A stretch of 64,000 nt of DNA from Granulicatella sp041433555 (GTDB taxonomy: Bacteria; Bacillota; Bacilli; Lactobacillales; Aerococcaceae). The stretch is taken from assembly GCF_041433555.1 (NCBI RefSeq), contig NZ_JAPWBR010000008.1, positions 1-64,000 of the forward strand, written 5' to 3'. The notes beneath the pieces are model-generated. The model did no database searches. It worked only from the letters and a program-made list of their open reading frames with translations, and was not told where the DNA came from. Every line of letters begins with the position of its first letter. Positions within the stretch are counted from its first letter, which is position 1. Position numbers and translations under genes: made by a program. Positions 54,830 through 63,332 of the stretch are shown here, in pieces.

Positions 54830-56317
54830 ATGAAATTAGGATTTGATAGCGAGAAATACCTTGAAGAACAAAGTCAATTCATTCTTCAACGAGTAAACGC
54901 TTATGACAAACTATACTTAGAGTTCGGAGGCAAACTAATCGGCGATTTCCACGCGATGCGAGTATTGCCAGGATTCGATCCAGACGGAAAAATCAAATTA
55001 CTTCACCGCCTACGCGACCAAGCAGAGATTATTATCTGCGTGTACGCTGGTGATATCGAACAAAATAAAGTTCGCAGTGACCTTGGGATTACTTATGACC
55101 AAGATGTTCTTCGCTTAATGGACGACCTTCACTATTGGGACCTTAAAATTAACAGCGTCCTCATCACTCGTTACACAGGGCAACCTGCTGCAACGCAATT
55201 CAAAAACTCACTCGAACGTCGCGGAATTAAAGTATACACGCACGGCTACACAGAAGGCTATCCGATGGACGTCGAAACCATCGTTAGTGACGCAGGATAT
55301 GGCGCAAACGAATTTATCGAAACGACTCGCCCACTTGTCGTCGTAACCGCTCCTGGTGCCAACAGCGGAAAACTAGCGACTTGCTTAAGCCAGTTGTATC
55401 ACGAAACAAAACGTGGACGTCGTGCCGGCTATTCTAAATTCGAAACATTCCCTGTATGGAATTTACCATTAAATCACCCAGTTAACGTGGCGTATGAAGC
55501 AGCCACTGCAGACTTAGAAGATGTCAACATGATTGATACCTTCCACCTTGCAAAATACGGTGAAACAACCGTGAACTACAACCGAGACATCGAAGCCTTC
55601 CCACTTCTCCGTCGTATTTTGACGAAGATTTACGGCGACGCCCCAATCCCTTACAACTCTCCAACAGATATGGGCGTGAACCGTGTCGGATTTGCTATCA
55701 CTGATGATGAAGTCGTTCGCGAAGCTTCCAACCAAGAAATCATCCGCCGTTACTACGCAGGCCAATGCGATTACAAACGCGGAATCGGAACACTGGAAGC
55801 AGCTCAACGTGGCAAATACATCATGGAAGAAAGTGGACTCTCTCCACAAGACCGTCCAGTTGTAAAAGCCGCTCTTAAAAAAGAAGCTGAAGCCAAAGTC
55901 CCAGTTGTAGCCTTACAACTTCCAAACGGCAAAATCATTACAGGAAAACAATCAGACACCATGACAGCCAGCGCAGCCTGCCTACTCAACTGCATTAAGG
56001 AATTAGCAGAAATTGGTGACTCTATCCATTTATTACCACCAGTCATTTTAAATGCGATTGGACAACTCGGAAGCGACGTTCTAAAACACCAACGCCGCTC
56101 ACTCGATAGCAAAGAAGTCTTAATCGCACTCAGCATCTCAGCAGTCACTAACCCTGCCGCAGAAGCTGCCAAAAACCAATTACAAAACTTGCGCCACTTA
56201 CAAGCACACAGCACCGTCATCCTTCAAAAAGCCGACGAAGAAACCTTCCGAAGCCTAGGAGTGATGGCGACTTGCGAACCACAATTTGCTGGCACAAACC
56301 TTTACTACACAAACTAA
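54830..56317 (+). CDS. DUF1846 (UPF0371) family protein
   Basis: 495 aa, the usual family length. The N-terminus KLGFDSEKYLEEQSQFIL and the conserved GKLIGDFHAMRVLPGFDPDGKIKLL and VTAPGANSGKLATCLSQLYHE blocks mark DUF1846, a large phosphate-binding-like family of unknown activity. GGGGG precedes the ATG. A TATACT -10 box lies about 35 bases upstream. Confidence 0.93.
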   Translation: MKLGFDSEKYLEEQSQFILQRVNAYDKLYLEFGGKLIGDFHAMRVLPGFDPDGKIKLLHRLRDQAEIIICVYAGDIEQNKVRSDLGITYDQDVLRLMDDLHYWDLKINSVLITRYTGQPAATQFKNSLERRGIKVYTHGYTEGYPMDVETIVSDAGYGANEFIETTRPLVVVTAPGANSGKLATCLSQLYHETKRGRRAGYSKFETFPVWNLPLNHPVNVAYEAATADLEDVNMIDTFHLAKYGETTVNYNRDIEAFPLLRRILTKIYGDAPIPYNSPTDMGVNRVGFAITDDEVVREASNQEIIRRYYAGQCDYKRGIGTLEAAQRGKYIMEESGLSPQDRPVVKAALKKEAEAKVPVVALQLPNGKIITGKQSDTMTASAACLLNCIKELAEIGDSIHLLPPVILNAIGQLGSDVLKHQRRSLDSKEVLIALSISAVTNPAAEAAKNQLQNLRHLQAHSTVILQKADEETFRSLGVMATCEPQFAGTNLYYTN

Positions 56318-56322
56318 CCTCC

Positions 56323-56350
56323 AGCCCTCTCCAATCGGACGAGGGCTTTT
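56323..56350 (+). terminator. Terminator of the DUF1846 gene
   Basis: AGCCCTC (56323-56329) and GAGGGCT (56341-56347) followed by TTTTTTATT. Confidence 0.85.
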
Positions 56351-56494
56351 TTATTAGCACAATCATCCTCCTAGCACCCGTCTCAGCACTCTCCCTGTTC
56401 CTCTAGCTGTCCCTAAGACCTATTCCTCTTTCCAACACCTCTTTCTAGAAGCAGAACCCTAAAAGTCCGCATTCTCTCCTTTTTTCAAAAAAAT

Positions 56495-56793
56495 CTTCGT
56501 TACTTTGAAATTCGGCCTCTTAAAATAATCAATTCATCAATGTATTAATAAAAACGGAGAACTCCCCGGATTCTATGATAGTAATAATAGCGAGTGTAAT
56601 CGATGCGAATTAGTGACTCTGGAAATTTATTTCCTAGAGTCACTTTGAGGCTCGATAGGTGATGAGACGTAAGGCTCACACCGGTACAGCTATTATCACT
56701 ATCATGAAGATATCCGAGGAGAGTTCGTAGTTTTTATAATTTGTTTGATGTTCTGAACTTATTTCTCTGCTCCCGAATTTCAAAGGAACGAAG
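56495..56793. repeat. Large intergenic structured repeat, copy D (inverted orientation)
   Basis: Outer arms 56495-56515 and 56773-56793 are 21 bases with one mismatch. Inner arms 56555-56591 and 56689-56727 share CGGAGAACTC, CGGAT, ATGATAGT and AATAATAGC-type blocks. The core, read on the minus strand, has GTACCGGTGTGAGCC, GTCTCATCACC, CTCAAAGTGACTC/GAGTCACT and AATTCGCATCGAT, matching the order in A-C with different stem sequence. It fills the 530-base gap between DUF1846 and potD. Confidence 0.78.
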
Positions 56794-56820
56794 TTCCTTT
56801 ATTCATTTTTTTGCACAAAA

Positions 56821-56845
56821 AAAATCGAGAGCGTGTCTCGATTTT
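56821..56845 (-). terminator. Terminator of the pot operon
   Basis: AAAATCGAGA (56821-56830) and TCTCGATTTT (56836-56845), perfect 10-base arms with a T-run on the minus strand. Confidence 0.9.
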
Positions 56846-56847
56846 TC

Positions 56848-57918
56848 TTAGTTTCTAAAGATCTTGGCTTCTAAAAAGAGGTCGTTGTAAAGCGATAATA
56901 GGTCGGTTCCTAAATTCTCGTAAACCTCCATTTTTTCCATCGCTTCCTCACTCGGATAGAAGCTCTCATCCGAAGTAATTTCTTCTGGTAAGAGTGCTAG
57001 CGCATCCTTGTTAGGAGTTGCATACCCAACATACTGAGCATTCTTAGCTGCGATTTCCGGACGCAACATGAAGTTGATAAACGCATACGCGCCTTCCTTG
57101 TTGCCAACCGTTTTTGGAATGACAATATTATCAAACCATAAGTTCGTTCCTTCGCTTGGAACCACATAGGCTAAATCTTCATTCTCGCTCAACATTTTTG
57201 AGGCTTCTCCAGAGAAAGTCACGGCTACGTTTGCTTCCCCTTGAATCATATACATCTTCATTTCGTCAGCGATGATTGCTTTAGCATTTGGCATCAATGT
57301 CTTCAAGAACTTACCAGATTCTTTAACAATCGTTTCGTCTTTTTCATTGAGAGAATACCCTTGAGTTTGTAAGGCAATCCCCATCATTTCACGAGCACCA
57401 TCGATAAAGAGAATCGAATCTTTCAAATCCGTTTTCCATAAATCGCGCCACTCGCTTATAAACCCTTCTGGATAAACTTTCTTATTATAAACAATTCCTA
57501 GCGTTCCCCAGAAATAAGGGATGCTATAAGTGTTGTCTGGGTCAAAGGATTTATGCAAGAAACGTGGATCGATATGTTCCATCCCTTTGATTTTTGAGTA
57601 ATCCAGTTTTTCTAGTAAGTTCTCTTTTACCATCTTATTGATAGTGTACTCACTAGGAATGGCGATATCGTAGTTTGTTCCACCTTGCTTAATTTTTGTG
57701 AGCATGGCTTCGTTGGAATCGAACGTTTCATAAATGACCTTATAACCCGTTTCTTCTTCAAACTGTGTAATGAGTTCTGGGTCGATATAGTCTCCCCAGT
57801 TATATACGATAATTGTTTGAGGATCTCCTGCCGTTGCCGTTTCAAAATTCTTACGGATTCCAAACAACACTAGGCAAGATACTACGATTGCCCCAATTAA
57901 CATCGTTAGTCGCTTCAT
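56848..57918 (-). CDS. potD: Spermidine/putrescine-binding protein PotD
   Basis: 356 aa. An N-terminal signal with a possible lipobox VVSC (Cys15), then a type II periplasmic-binding fold. Polyamine-binding family blocks include VYNWGDYIDPELITQFEEETGYKV, YDIAIPSEYTINKM and DNIVIPKTVGNKEGAYAFINFMLRPE. Last gene of the regulator-potABCD run; overlaps potC by four bases. Confidence 0.94.
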   Translation of the reverse strand: MKRLTMLIGAIVVSCLVLFGIRKNFETATAGDPQTIIVYNWGDYIDPELITQFEEETGYKVIYETFDSNEAMLTKIKQGGTNYDIAIPSEYTINKMVKENLLEKLDYSKIKGMEHIDPRFLHKSFDPDNTYSIPYFWGTLGIVYNKKVYPEGFISEWRDLWKTDLKDSILFIDGAREMMGIALQTQGYSLNEKDETIVKESGKFLKTLMPNAKAIIADEMKMYMIQGEANVAVTFSGEASKMLSENEDLAYVVPSEGTNLWFDNIVIPKTVGNKEGAYAFINFMLRPEIAAKNAQYVGYATPNKDALALLPEEITSDESFYPSEEAMEKMEVYENLGTDLLSLYNDLFLEAKIFRN

Positions 57919-58751
57919 AGTGTGACTCCTTTCAATAAGTCACTCTCAGCGTTTTTCCCATTTACTCGTTTTTGTTGGAATTTTTGAATGAAGTAATATC
58001 CAATTACAAGTGATAATGAGAATAGGAACATCAATGTACTTAAGGCATTGATTTCTAAGCTGATTCCTTGGCGCGCACGTGAGTAGATTTCAACGGCTAT
58101 CGTTGAGAATCCATTCCCTGTTACGAAGAATGTCACGGCAAAGTCGTCTAACGAATAAGTAAATGCCATAAAGAATCCACTGAGAATTCCTGGTGTAATC
58201 GATGGTAAAACGATGCGTGTTAATACTTGTGAGCTTGTAGCACCTAAGTCACGAGCCGCTGTAATCATCGATGGGTTCATTTCTGATAATTTTGGTAAAA
58301 CCATTAGTACAACGATTGGAATGTTAAACGCGATGTGCGCAAGTAATACCGACATAAAGCCGAGTTTGAATCCAACCACTGTGAAGAGAATTAAAAGGCT
58401 GGCACCGATGATAACGTCAGGAGATACCATCAAAATATTGTTAAAGCCTAATAATACTTGTTTGCGACGGTTTGAACGGATGTAATGGATCATGATGGCT
58501 CCAAGAGTTCCAATCACAGTCGCAATTAAAGATGATAAGAGTGCAAGAATCAGTGTATCTAACACAATTCCGATTAAACGTGTATCCGCAAGAACGGCTT
58601 TATAATGGTCAAGTGTGAAACTCTCGAATCCGTTCATGCTACCAGCACTGTTAAATGAGTAAAAAATCAGGTAGAAAATCGGAGCGTATAAAACTACGAA
58701 TACGAAAACTAAGTAGAGATTCGTCCACTTGCTATAATTTTCTAATTTCAT
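57915..58751 (-). CDS. potC: Spermidine/putrescine ABC transporter permease PotC
   Basis: 278 aa, six membrane helices. The coupling loop is ITAARDLGATSSQVLTRIVLPSITPGILSG. It overlaps potB at its start and potD at its end by four bases each. Confidence 0.94.
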   Translation of the reverse strand: MKLENYSKWTNLYLVFVFVVLYAPIFYLIFYSFNSAGSMNGFESFTLDHYKAVLADTRLIGIVLDTLILALLSSLIATVIGTLGAIMIHYIRSNRRKQVLLGFNNILMVSPDVIIGASLLILFTVVGFKLGFMSVLLAHIAFNIPIVVLMVLPKLSEMNPSMITAARDLGATSSQVLTRIVLPSITPGILSGFFMAFTYSLDDFAVTFFVTGNGFSTIAVEIYSRARQGISLEINALSTLMFLFSLSLVIGYYFIQKFQQKRVNGKNAESDLLKGVTL

Positions 58752-59560
58752 TCTGATACGCCTCCTTTTCTACGGTCTCTTGTAATAAACATTAAAATAA
58801 TCATCGCTACAATCAATACAACCCCGATGGTAGAACCCATTCCCCAGTTTTGTGTTACTAAGAAATGTTGCTCAACGGCTGTACCAAGTGTAATCACGCG
58901 GTTTCCTCCAATTAAACGAGTCAACATGAAGAGTGAGAGTGATGGAATAAATACGGCTTGTACTCCACTACGCACCCCATTCATCGTTAATGGGAAGATA
59001 ACACGTCTAAACGTATCCCATTTTGTTGCCCCAAGGTCGCGGCTTGCCGCAATGAGAGAACTTGGCAACTCTTCGATAGAGTTGAAGATTGGCAAAATCA
59101 TAAATGGTAACTCGATGTACGCTGCTACCGTTAAGAAACTGAAGTCAGTGAATAGGAATTCTTGTGGTGCCAATCCAAATAATGAAAGGAAGTTGTTCAC
59201 TGTTCCTGTTTGGCTAAAGATTCCGATAAATGCATAGGCTTTTAATAGTAGGTTTACCCATGTCGGTAAGATGATTAATAAAAGCCATAGTTGTTTATGT
59301 TTTGTACGACTTAGGAAAAGTGCTGTTGGATAACTCACGAGTAGCGTTACAAGTGTTACTAGAAATGCGTACCACACAGAGTTGAATGTCATTTCTAAGT
59401 AGTTTCCTGACGCGAAATAGTTCGTGTAGTTTCCAAGCGTTACTTGACCATTGATGTCGAAGAATGATTTATAAAAAATCATTCCAAGTGGCGTTACTAC
59501 GAATAATAACAACCAGATAAAGTATGGAATGGAAAATAATAGACGCGATTGTTTAGTCAT
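58748..59560 (-). CDS. potB: Spermidine/putrescine ABC transporter permease PotB
   Basis: 270 aa, six membrane helices. The N-terminus FSIPYFIWLLLFVVTPLGMIFYKSFFD and coupling loop IAASRDLGATKWDTFRRVIFPLTMNGVRSG are typical. It overlaps potA by eight bases. Confidence 0.94.
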   Translation of the reverse strand: MTKQSRLLFSIPYFIWLLLFVVTPLGMIFYKSFFDINGQVTLGNYTNYFASGNYLEMTFNSVWYAFLVTLVTLLVSYPTALFLSRTKHKQLWLLLIILPTWVNLLLKAYAFIGIFSQTGTVNNFLSLFGLAPQEFLFTDFSFLTVAAYIELPFMILPIFNSIEELPSSLIAASRDLGATKWDTFRRVIFPLTMNGVRSGVQAVFIPSLSLFMLTRLIGGNRVITLGTAVEQHFLVTQNWGMGSTIGVVLIVAMIILMFITRDRRKGGVSE

Positions 59561-60659
59561 TTTCTTCTACCTCGTCTTCGTAGCTTTCTAAACGAGCGTC
59601 GAAGTCTTCTTCACTTTCTCCAAAACGCATTACGTGGATATCTTGTGGTTCAAAGTATAAGCCCACTTTTGATCCAACTTCTGCCTTACGAGTTGAGTGA
59701 ATCATCCATTCGTTGCCATTTTCGTCATAGCAGATGATTTCGTAGTGGACTCCGCGGAACAATTGCGTGTCCACTTCAACTGTTAATTTTCCTTTGTCGA
59801 TAGACGTTAACGATAAGTCTTCTGGACGAATCACGATCTCAACTTTTTCGTTTGGACGCATACCGGCATCGGCACACTCGAATTCTTTTCCAACGAACTC
59901 AACAAGGTAGTCTTCTTTCATGACACCATCAACGATATTACTTTCACCGATAAAGTCCGCAACGAAACGGTTGATTGGCTCGTCGTAAATATCAACTGGC
60001 GTTCCTGATTGAACGATTTCCCCTTTGCTCATAACGAAGATTTCATCACTCATCGCTAACGCTTCTTCTTGGTCATGCGTTACAAAGATAAATGTGATTC
60101 CTAGACGTTGTTGCAATTCACGAAGTTCGTATTGCATGTCTGTACGAAGTTTTAAGTCTAATGCTGATAATGGTTCATCAAGTAGTAGCACTTCTGGTTC
60201 ATTGACAAGCGCGCGGGCGATGGCCACACGTTGTTGTTGTCCCCCAGACATTTGTGAGATTTCACGGTTTTCGTATCCAGATAATTGCACCATTTTTAAA
60301 GCGTCTGCCACTTTTTCTTTAATGATGTTTTCTGGAGTTTTCTTTAAACGTAATCCAAACGCGATATTTTCGAATACGTTCATATGTGGGAATAATGCGT
60401 AGTCTTGGAAAACAGTGTTCACTTTACGTTTGTTTGGCGGAAGGTTAGTAACGTCTGCCCCGTTTAAAGTCACTTTTCCGTTTGATACATCTGTAAATCC
60501 AGCGATAATACGCAAGATTGTTGTTTTACCGCATCCCGAAGGCCCTAGTAATGTATAGAATTTTCCTTTTTCGATTTCGAAGTTAATATTTTTTAATACA
60601 TGAGTGTCCTCATAAAATTTGTTCACATTCTCAAATGAGATAATTGTGTTGTTTGACAT
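59553..60659 (-). CDS. potA: Spermidine/putrescine ABC transporter ATPase PotA
   Basis: 368 aa from MSNNTIISFENVNKFYED; three upstream in-frame codons are unlikely. Walker A GPSGCGKTT, signature MSGGQQQRVAIARAL and Walker B VLLLDEPLSALD. The C-terminal TOBE domain (about 275-350) carries VVIRPEDLSL-like sequence and ends in an acidic tail. It follows the cupin regulator gene by about 22 bases, so polyamine uptake is likely under that regulator. Confidence 0.95.
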   Translation of the reverse strand: MSNNTIISFENVNKFYEDTHVLKNINFEIEKGKFYTLLGPSGCGKTTILRIIAGFTDVSNGKVTLNGADVTNLPPNKRKVNTVFQDYALFPHMNVFENIAFGLRLKKTPENIIKEKVADALKMVQLSGYENREISQMSGGQQQRVAIARALVNEPEVLLLDEPLSALDLKLRTDMQYELRELQQRLGITFIFVTHDQEEALAMSDEIFVMSKGEIVQSGTPVDIYDEPINRFVADFIGESNIVDGVMKEDYLVEFVGKEFECADAGMRPNEKVEIVIRPEDLSLTSIDKGKLTVEVDTQLFRGVHYEIICYDENGNEWMIHSTRKAEVGSKVGLYFEPQDIHVMRFGESEEDFDARLESYEDEVEEND

Positions 60660-60681
60660 TGCTAGCACCTAACTTTCTTAA

Positions 60682-61224
60682 TTATAAATATGAATCTGTC
60701 GCCACGACTAAAACTTTCGATGTTGTCTTAGCGGCGTTGCTAATTTGGTGTTTGGCTTTCGCCTCAAAATAGAAGGACTCTCCCTTGGAAACTACTTCAA
60801 CTTGTTTACCGACTTTGACCTGAATAGAACCTTCGAGCACATACCCAAATGTTTCTGCAAGTGACGGTTGGAACGCCTTGTACGCTCCCCCAACGGCAAA
60901 CTCTAGAATCACGGGTTCCATCTCATGCTCGTTCGAGTCTGGATTGAGCCACGTTACCGTCGTTTGGTGCTTGGCGTCTTCCATCATCGTCATATCCTCT
61001 TCGCGGTAAATCGTGAGCGCCTCTTCTGGCCCCTCATCGAAAAAGTCCGCTGCAGGGCATCCTAACACTTCAAGAATATCAAAGAACGTATCCATTGATG
61101 GCGAGCTCAAATCATTCTCTAATTGCGAGATATATCCCTTTGACAAATCTGTTCTCTCTGCTAACTCTTCTTGCGTTAAACCCTTTTGAATACGGAGGGC
61201 ACGCAGTTGATGACCGATTTCCAT
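60682..61224 (-). CDS. XRE-family regulator with cupin domain
   Basis: 180 aa. N-terminal helix-turn-helix (about 7-60, LRALRIQKGLTQEELAERTDLSKGYISQLEND) and a C-terminal cupin domain (about 105-178, ETFGYVLEGSIQVKVGKQVEVVSKGESFYF). This PuuR-like plan suits sensing of a small ligand, here probably a polyamine, since it heads the potABCD operon. GGAGAA precedes the ATG. Confidence 0.92.
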   Translation of the reverse strand: MEIGHQLRALRIQKGLTQEELAERTDLSKGYISQLENDLSSPSMDTFFDILEVLGCPAADFFDEGPEEALTIYREEDMTMMEDAKHQTTVTWLNPDSNEHEMEPVILEFAVGGAYKAFQPSLAETFGYVLEGSIQVKVGKQVEVVSKGESFYFEAKAKHQISNAAKTTSKVLVVATDSYL

Positions 61225-61237
61225 TGTCTTCTCCTTT

Positions 61238-61294
61238 TAAACTAATTGTTTACTAACACAAAGACCATTATACATTAAGTTTAGTAATAGTCAA
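61238..61294 (-). promoter_or_regulatory. Promoter and probable operator of the pot operon
   Basis: Minus-strand -35 TTGACT (61289-61294), 16-bp spacer, -10 TATAAT (61267-61272). Downstream, TAAACAATTAGTTTA (61238-61252) is an inverted repeat TAAAC-N5-GTTTA, and another TAAAC lies in the spacer. These are good candidates for autoregulation by the XRE-cupin protein. Confidence 0.6.
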
Positions 61295-61442
61295 CAAATC
61301 AACCTCAAAAAATAGGACTTTTTTGAGAGTATATTTTTTCGCATGATAGTGCGGGTTTTGTGCTTATTTTTTCTCGTGAAAAAAGCTGAAATTATCATAT
61401 ATGATAATTATCTTTTATGATAATATTGCATCGTTTAAAAAA

Positions 61443-61470
61443 TCAAAATTAACTTATAAGTTAATTTTGA
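61443..61470. repeat. Perfect 28-bp palindrome
   Basis: TCAAAATTAACTTA abuts its complement TAAGTTAATTTTGA. It closely matches the 53343-53370 palindrome, with a compensated C-G to A-T pair. Gap between adcA and the pot regulator. Confidence 0.85.
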
Positions 61471-61477
61471 GTAAACA

Positions 61478-61507
61478 AAAACAGGATTCGATATCGAATC
61501 CTGTTTT
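61478..61507. repeat. Perfect 30-bp palindrome
   Basis: AAAACAGGATTCGAT abuts ATCGAATCCTGTTTT. A further ATCCTGTTTT stands at 61657-61666, so the left half has two possible partners. Confidence 0.85.
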
Positions 61508-61529
61508 GGTGTCTGCAGAAATTTATTCG

Positions 61530-61652
61530 CAGTGGTTTATTGACTTTCTTTTCATCACTCGTGATTCAAGAAAGTCTAATAAACTGTGCGGGCGAAAGAC
61601 TACGAAACAGAATGACTTCACACTGTGAAATCATTCTTAGTTTCTGTCTTTC
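61530..61652 (-). terminator. Tandem large hairpins after adcA
   Basis: Hairpin 1 (61530-61582) pairs GTTTATT-GACTTTCTT with AAGAAAGTC-AATAAAC. Hairpin 2 (61594-61652) pairs GAAAGAC-GAAACAGAATGA with TCATTCT-GTTTCTGTCTTTC. Hairpin 2 lies just past the adcA stop and may end its transcript, though no strong T-run follows. Confidence 0.6.
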
Positions 61653-61665
61653 TGCCATCCTGTTT

Positions 61666-63192
61666 TTAATGCGCCAACATTTCTTGTGCAATTTCCAACC
61701 CTGTCAAGTTTGATGGGTAGTATGTTGGCCAGTTGTCCATTTCTTCTAATAGTTTTTCTTGGCTTTCATTTCCCATAAAGATGTGGAAGTGTCCTGTTTT
61801 CACTGGAGCGATGTTGTGGTCGCTGAATTGAACGTATTTAGGAGCACCTTCTACTGGGTTCACGGCTTCGAATAAGTAGCGGACGCCGCGGTTTCCTTTT
61901 TTGTAAGTTAGAATTTTGTATCCTACATATTTGTATTCCGCTTTAGCAGTTGTTCCATCCTCTTTTTGGAACTCCATTGTAGTATCCGTGATATTGATAT
62001 TTTTAATATCTGTTTTATATCCTGTTGTGTAGTATGCTTTGTACTCGTCTTTTGTCATCTTTTTGCCAATTTTTGCTTTGTAGTCAAAGACTGGATCAAG
62101 AGTGCCATCCACTAAGTAAGGATATACGGATTGCCATTCGCCAACGTAATCAGAAAGTGTGCGGTCTTTTACAGCACTGTCCTCGAAGTAGCCTTTTGAG
62201 ACTGTCTTCTCGTCTTCTGCGTGTTCTGGTTGGATATCTTTTCCTGGTTGGTCTGTTGTTTTCTTCAACGCTTCAAGGTTTTCGCGCATTACTGAGATGT
62301 AGTCTTCTCCTTTATCCATTTCCTCTTTTGTTAAAGATTCGATTGGATTTAATACGGCTAACTCCACTCCTGCTTCTTGTGCTAATGTTTTCGCGATTTT
62401 CTCAGAAGCATTTTCCTCAAAGTAAATAATCTTAATGTCGTTTTCTTTCACGTATTTTGTTAACTCTGCTAAACGTGCAGCACTTGGCTCAGCTTCAGGT
62501 GAAATTCCAGTAATTCCCACTTGGTTTAAACCGTAGTCTAATGCTAAATAGTGGAATGCAGTATGTTGTGTCACAAAATTCTTTTGTTTTGCATCTTTAA
62601 ACGCATTTTTGTAGTCATTATGCAAAGCTGTTAATTTTTCGATATAAGCTTTAGCATTTTTCTCGAAGGCTTCTTTACGGTCAGGGAAAGCTTCCACTAA
62701 CTGTTTAGTAATGTTTTGAACCATTTGAATCGCGCGTTCTGGTGATAACCATACATGTGGATCGTATTCATGGCTGTGGCCTTCTCCAGCGTGGTCATGG
62801 TCGTGTTCTTCCTCTTCACCGCCAGGAAGGAGTACCATATCTTTAGTTGCACTAATCGCTTTGACTTTGCTATCAGATTCGATAGTCTTTAGAACTGCAG
62901 GAATCCATGTTTCCATATACTCGCTATCATAAACAAGTGCATCTGCCTCGCTCATTTTTGCGATTTCTTTTGCAGAAGGCTCGTAGTCGTGTGGCTCTGT
63001 TCCAGCACCGATGATGAGCGATACATCTCCTTCATCCCCTACAATGTTTCTTGTAAAATCATAAATCGGATAGAAAGTTGTTGAAATTTTTAGCTTTCCT
63101 GATTGTGTTTTGCTGTTTGAATTACTTGGCGCACATCCTACGGCAACCAGTACAAACATCAATATTAATCCAATAAAGGTTGTTTTTTTCAT
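61666..63192 (-). CDS. adcA: Zinc-binding lipoprotein AdcA (ZnuA-ZinT fusion)
   Basis: 508 aa from MKKTTFIGLILM; six upstream in-frame codons are leader. Lipobox VAVGC. The N-terminal ZnuA-like domain (about 35-305) has metal-binding histidines (EPHDYEPS, a His/Glu/Asp-rich EEEEHDHDHAGEGHSHEYDPH loop, TQHTAFHYLA). The C-terminal ZinT domain (about 325-508) ends in a GHFHIFMG histidine cluster. It captures zinc for the Adc ABC transporter, whose genes are not here. A Zur-like box overlies the promoter. Confidence 0.95.
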   Translation of the reverse strand: MKKTTFIGLILMFVLVAVGCAPSNSNSKTQSGKLKISTTFYPIYDFTRNIVGDEGDVSLIIGAGTEPHDYEPSAKEIAKMSEADALVYDSEYMETWIPAVLKTIESDSKVKAISATKDMVLLPGGEEEEHDHDHAGEGHSHEYDPHVWLSPERAIQMVQNITKQLVEAFPDRKEAFEKNAKAYIEKLTALHNDYKNAFKDAKQKNFVTQHTAFHYLALDYGLNQVGITGISPEAEPSAARLAELTKYVKENDIKIIYFEENASEKIAKTLAQEAGVELAVLNPIESLTKEEMDKGEDYISVMRENLEALKKTTDQPGKDIQPEHAEDEKTVSKGYFEDSAVKDRTLSDYVGEWQSVYPYLVDGTLDPVFDYKAKIGKKMTKDEYKAYYTTGYKTDIKNINITDTTMEFQKEDGTTAKAEYKYVGYKILTYKKGNRGVRYLFEAVNPVEGAPKYVQFSDHNIAPVKTGHFHIFMGNESQEKLLEEMDNWPTYYPSNLTGLEIAQEMLAH

Positions 63193-63215
63193 GATATATT
63201 CTGTCTCCATTTCTT

Positions 63216-63267
63216 AAATCGTAATTCTTACGTTTTAAATTGTAGCACCTCACAAGATTCATTGCAA
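63216..63267 (-). promoter_or_regulatory. adcA promoter with Zur-like box
   Basis: Minus-strand -35 TTGCAA (63262-63267), 17-bp spacer, -10 TACAAT (63239-63244). Immediately downstream, 63216-63236 reads on the plus strand AAATCGTAATTCTTACGTTT plus one T. This closely matches the Bacillus Zur box AAATCGTAATNATTACGATT(T). Zinc-loaded Zur would block the start site. Confidence 0.75.
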
Positions 63268-63332
63268 GGATTATTTTCTGAAAATTATTCGACAGAAACG
63301 AACGCATCATGCGCTAGTAGCATTTTTGAACT

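Noticed and set aside
61401..61628. 75-aa plus-strand frame between pot and adcA
   Set aside because: It is composed of the palindromes and hairpins of that gap and has no ribosome-binding site.
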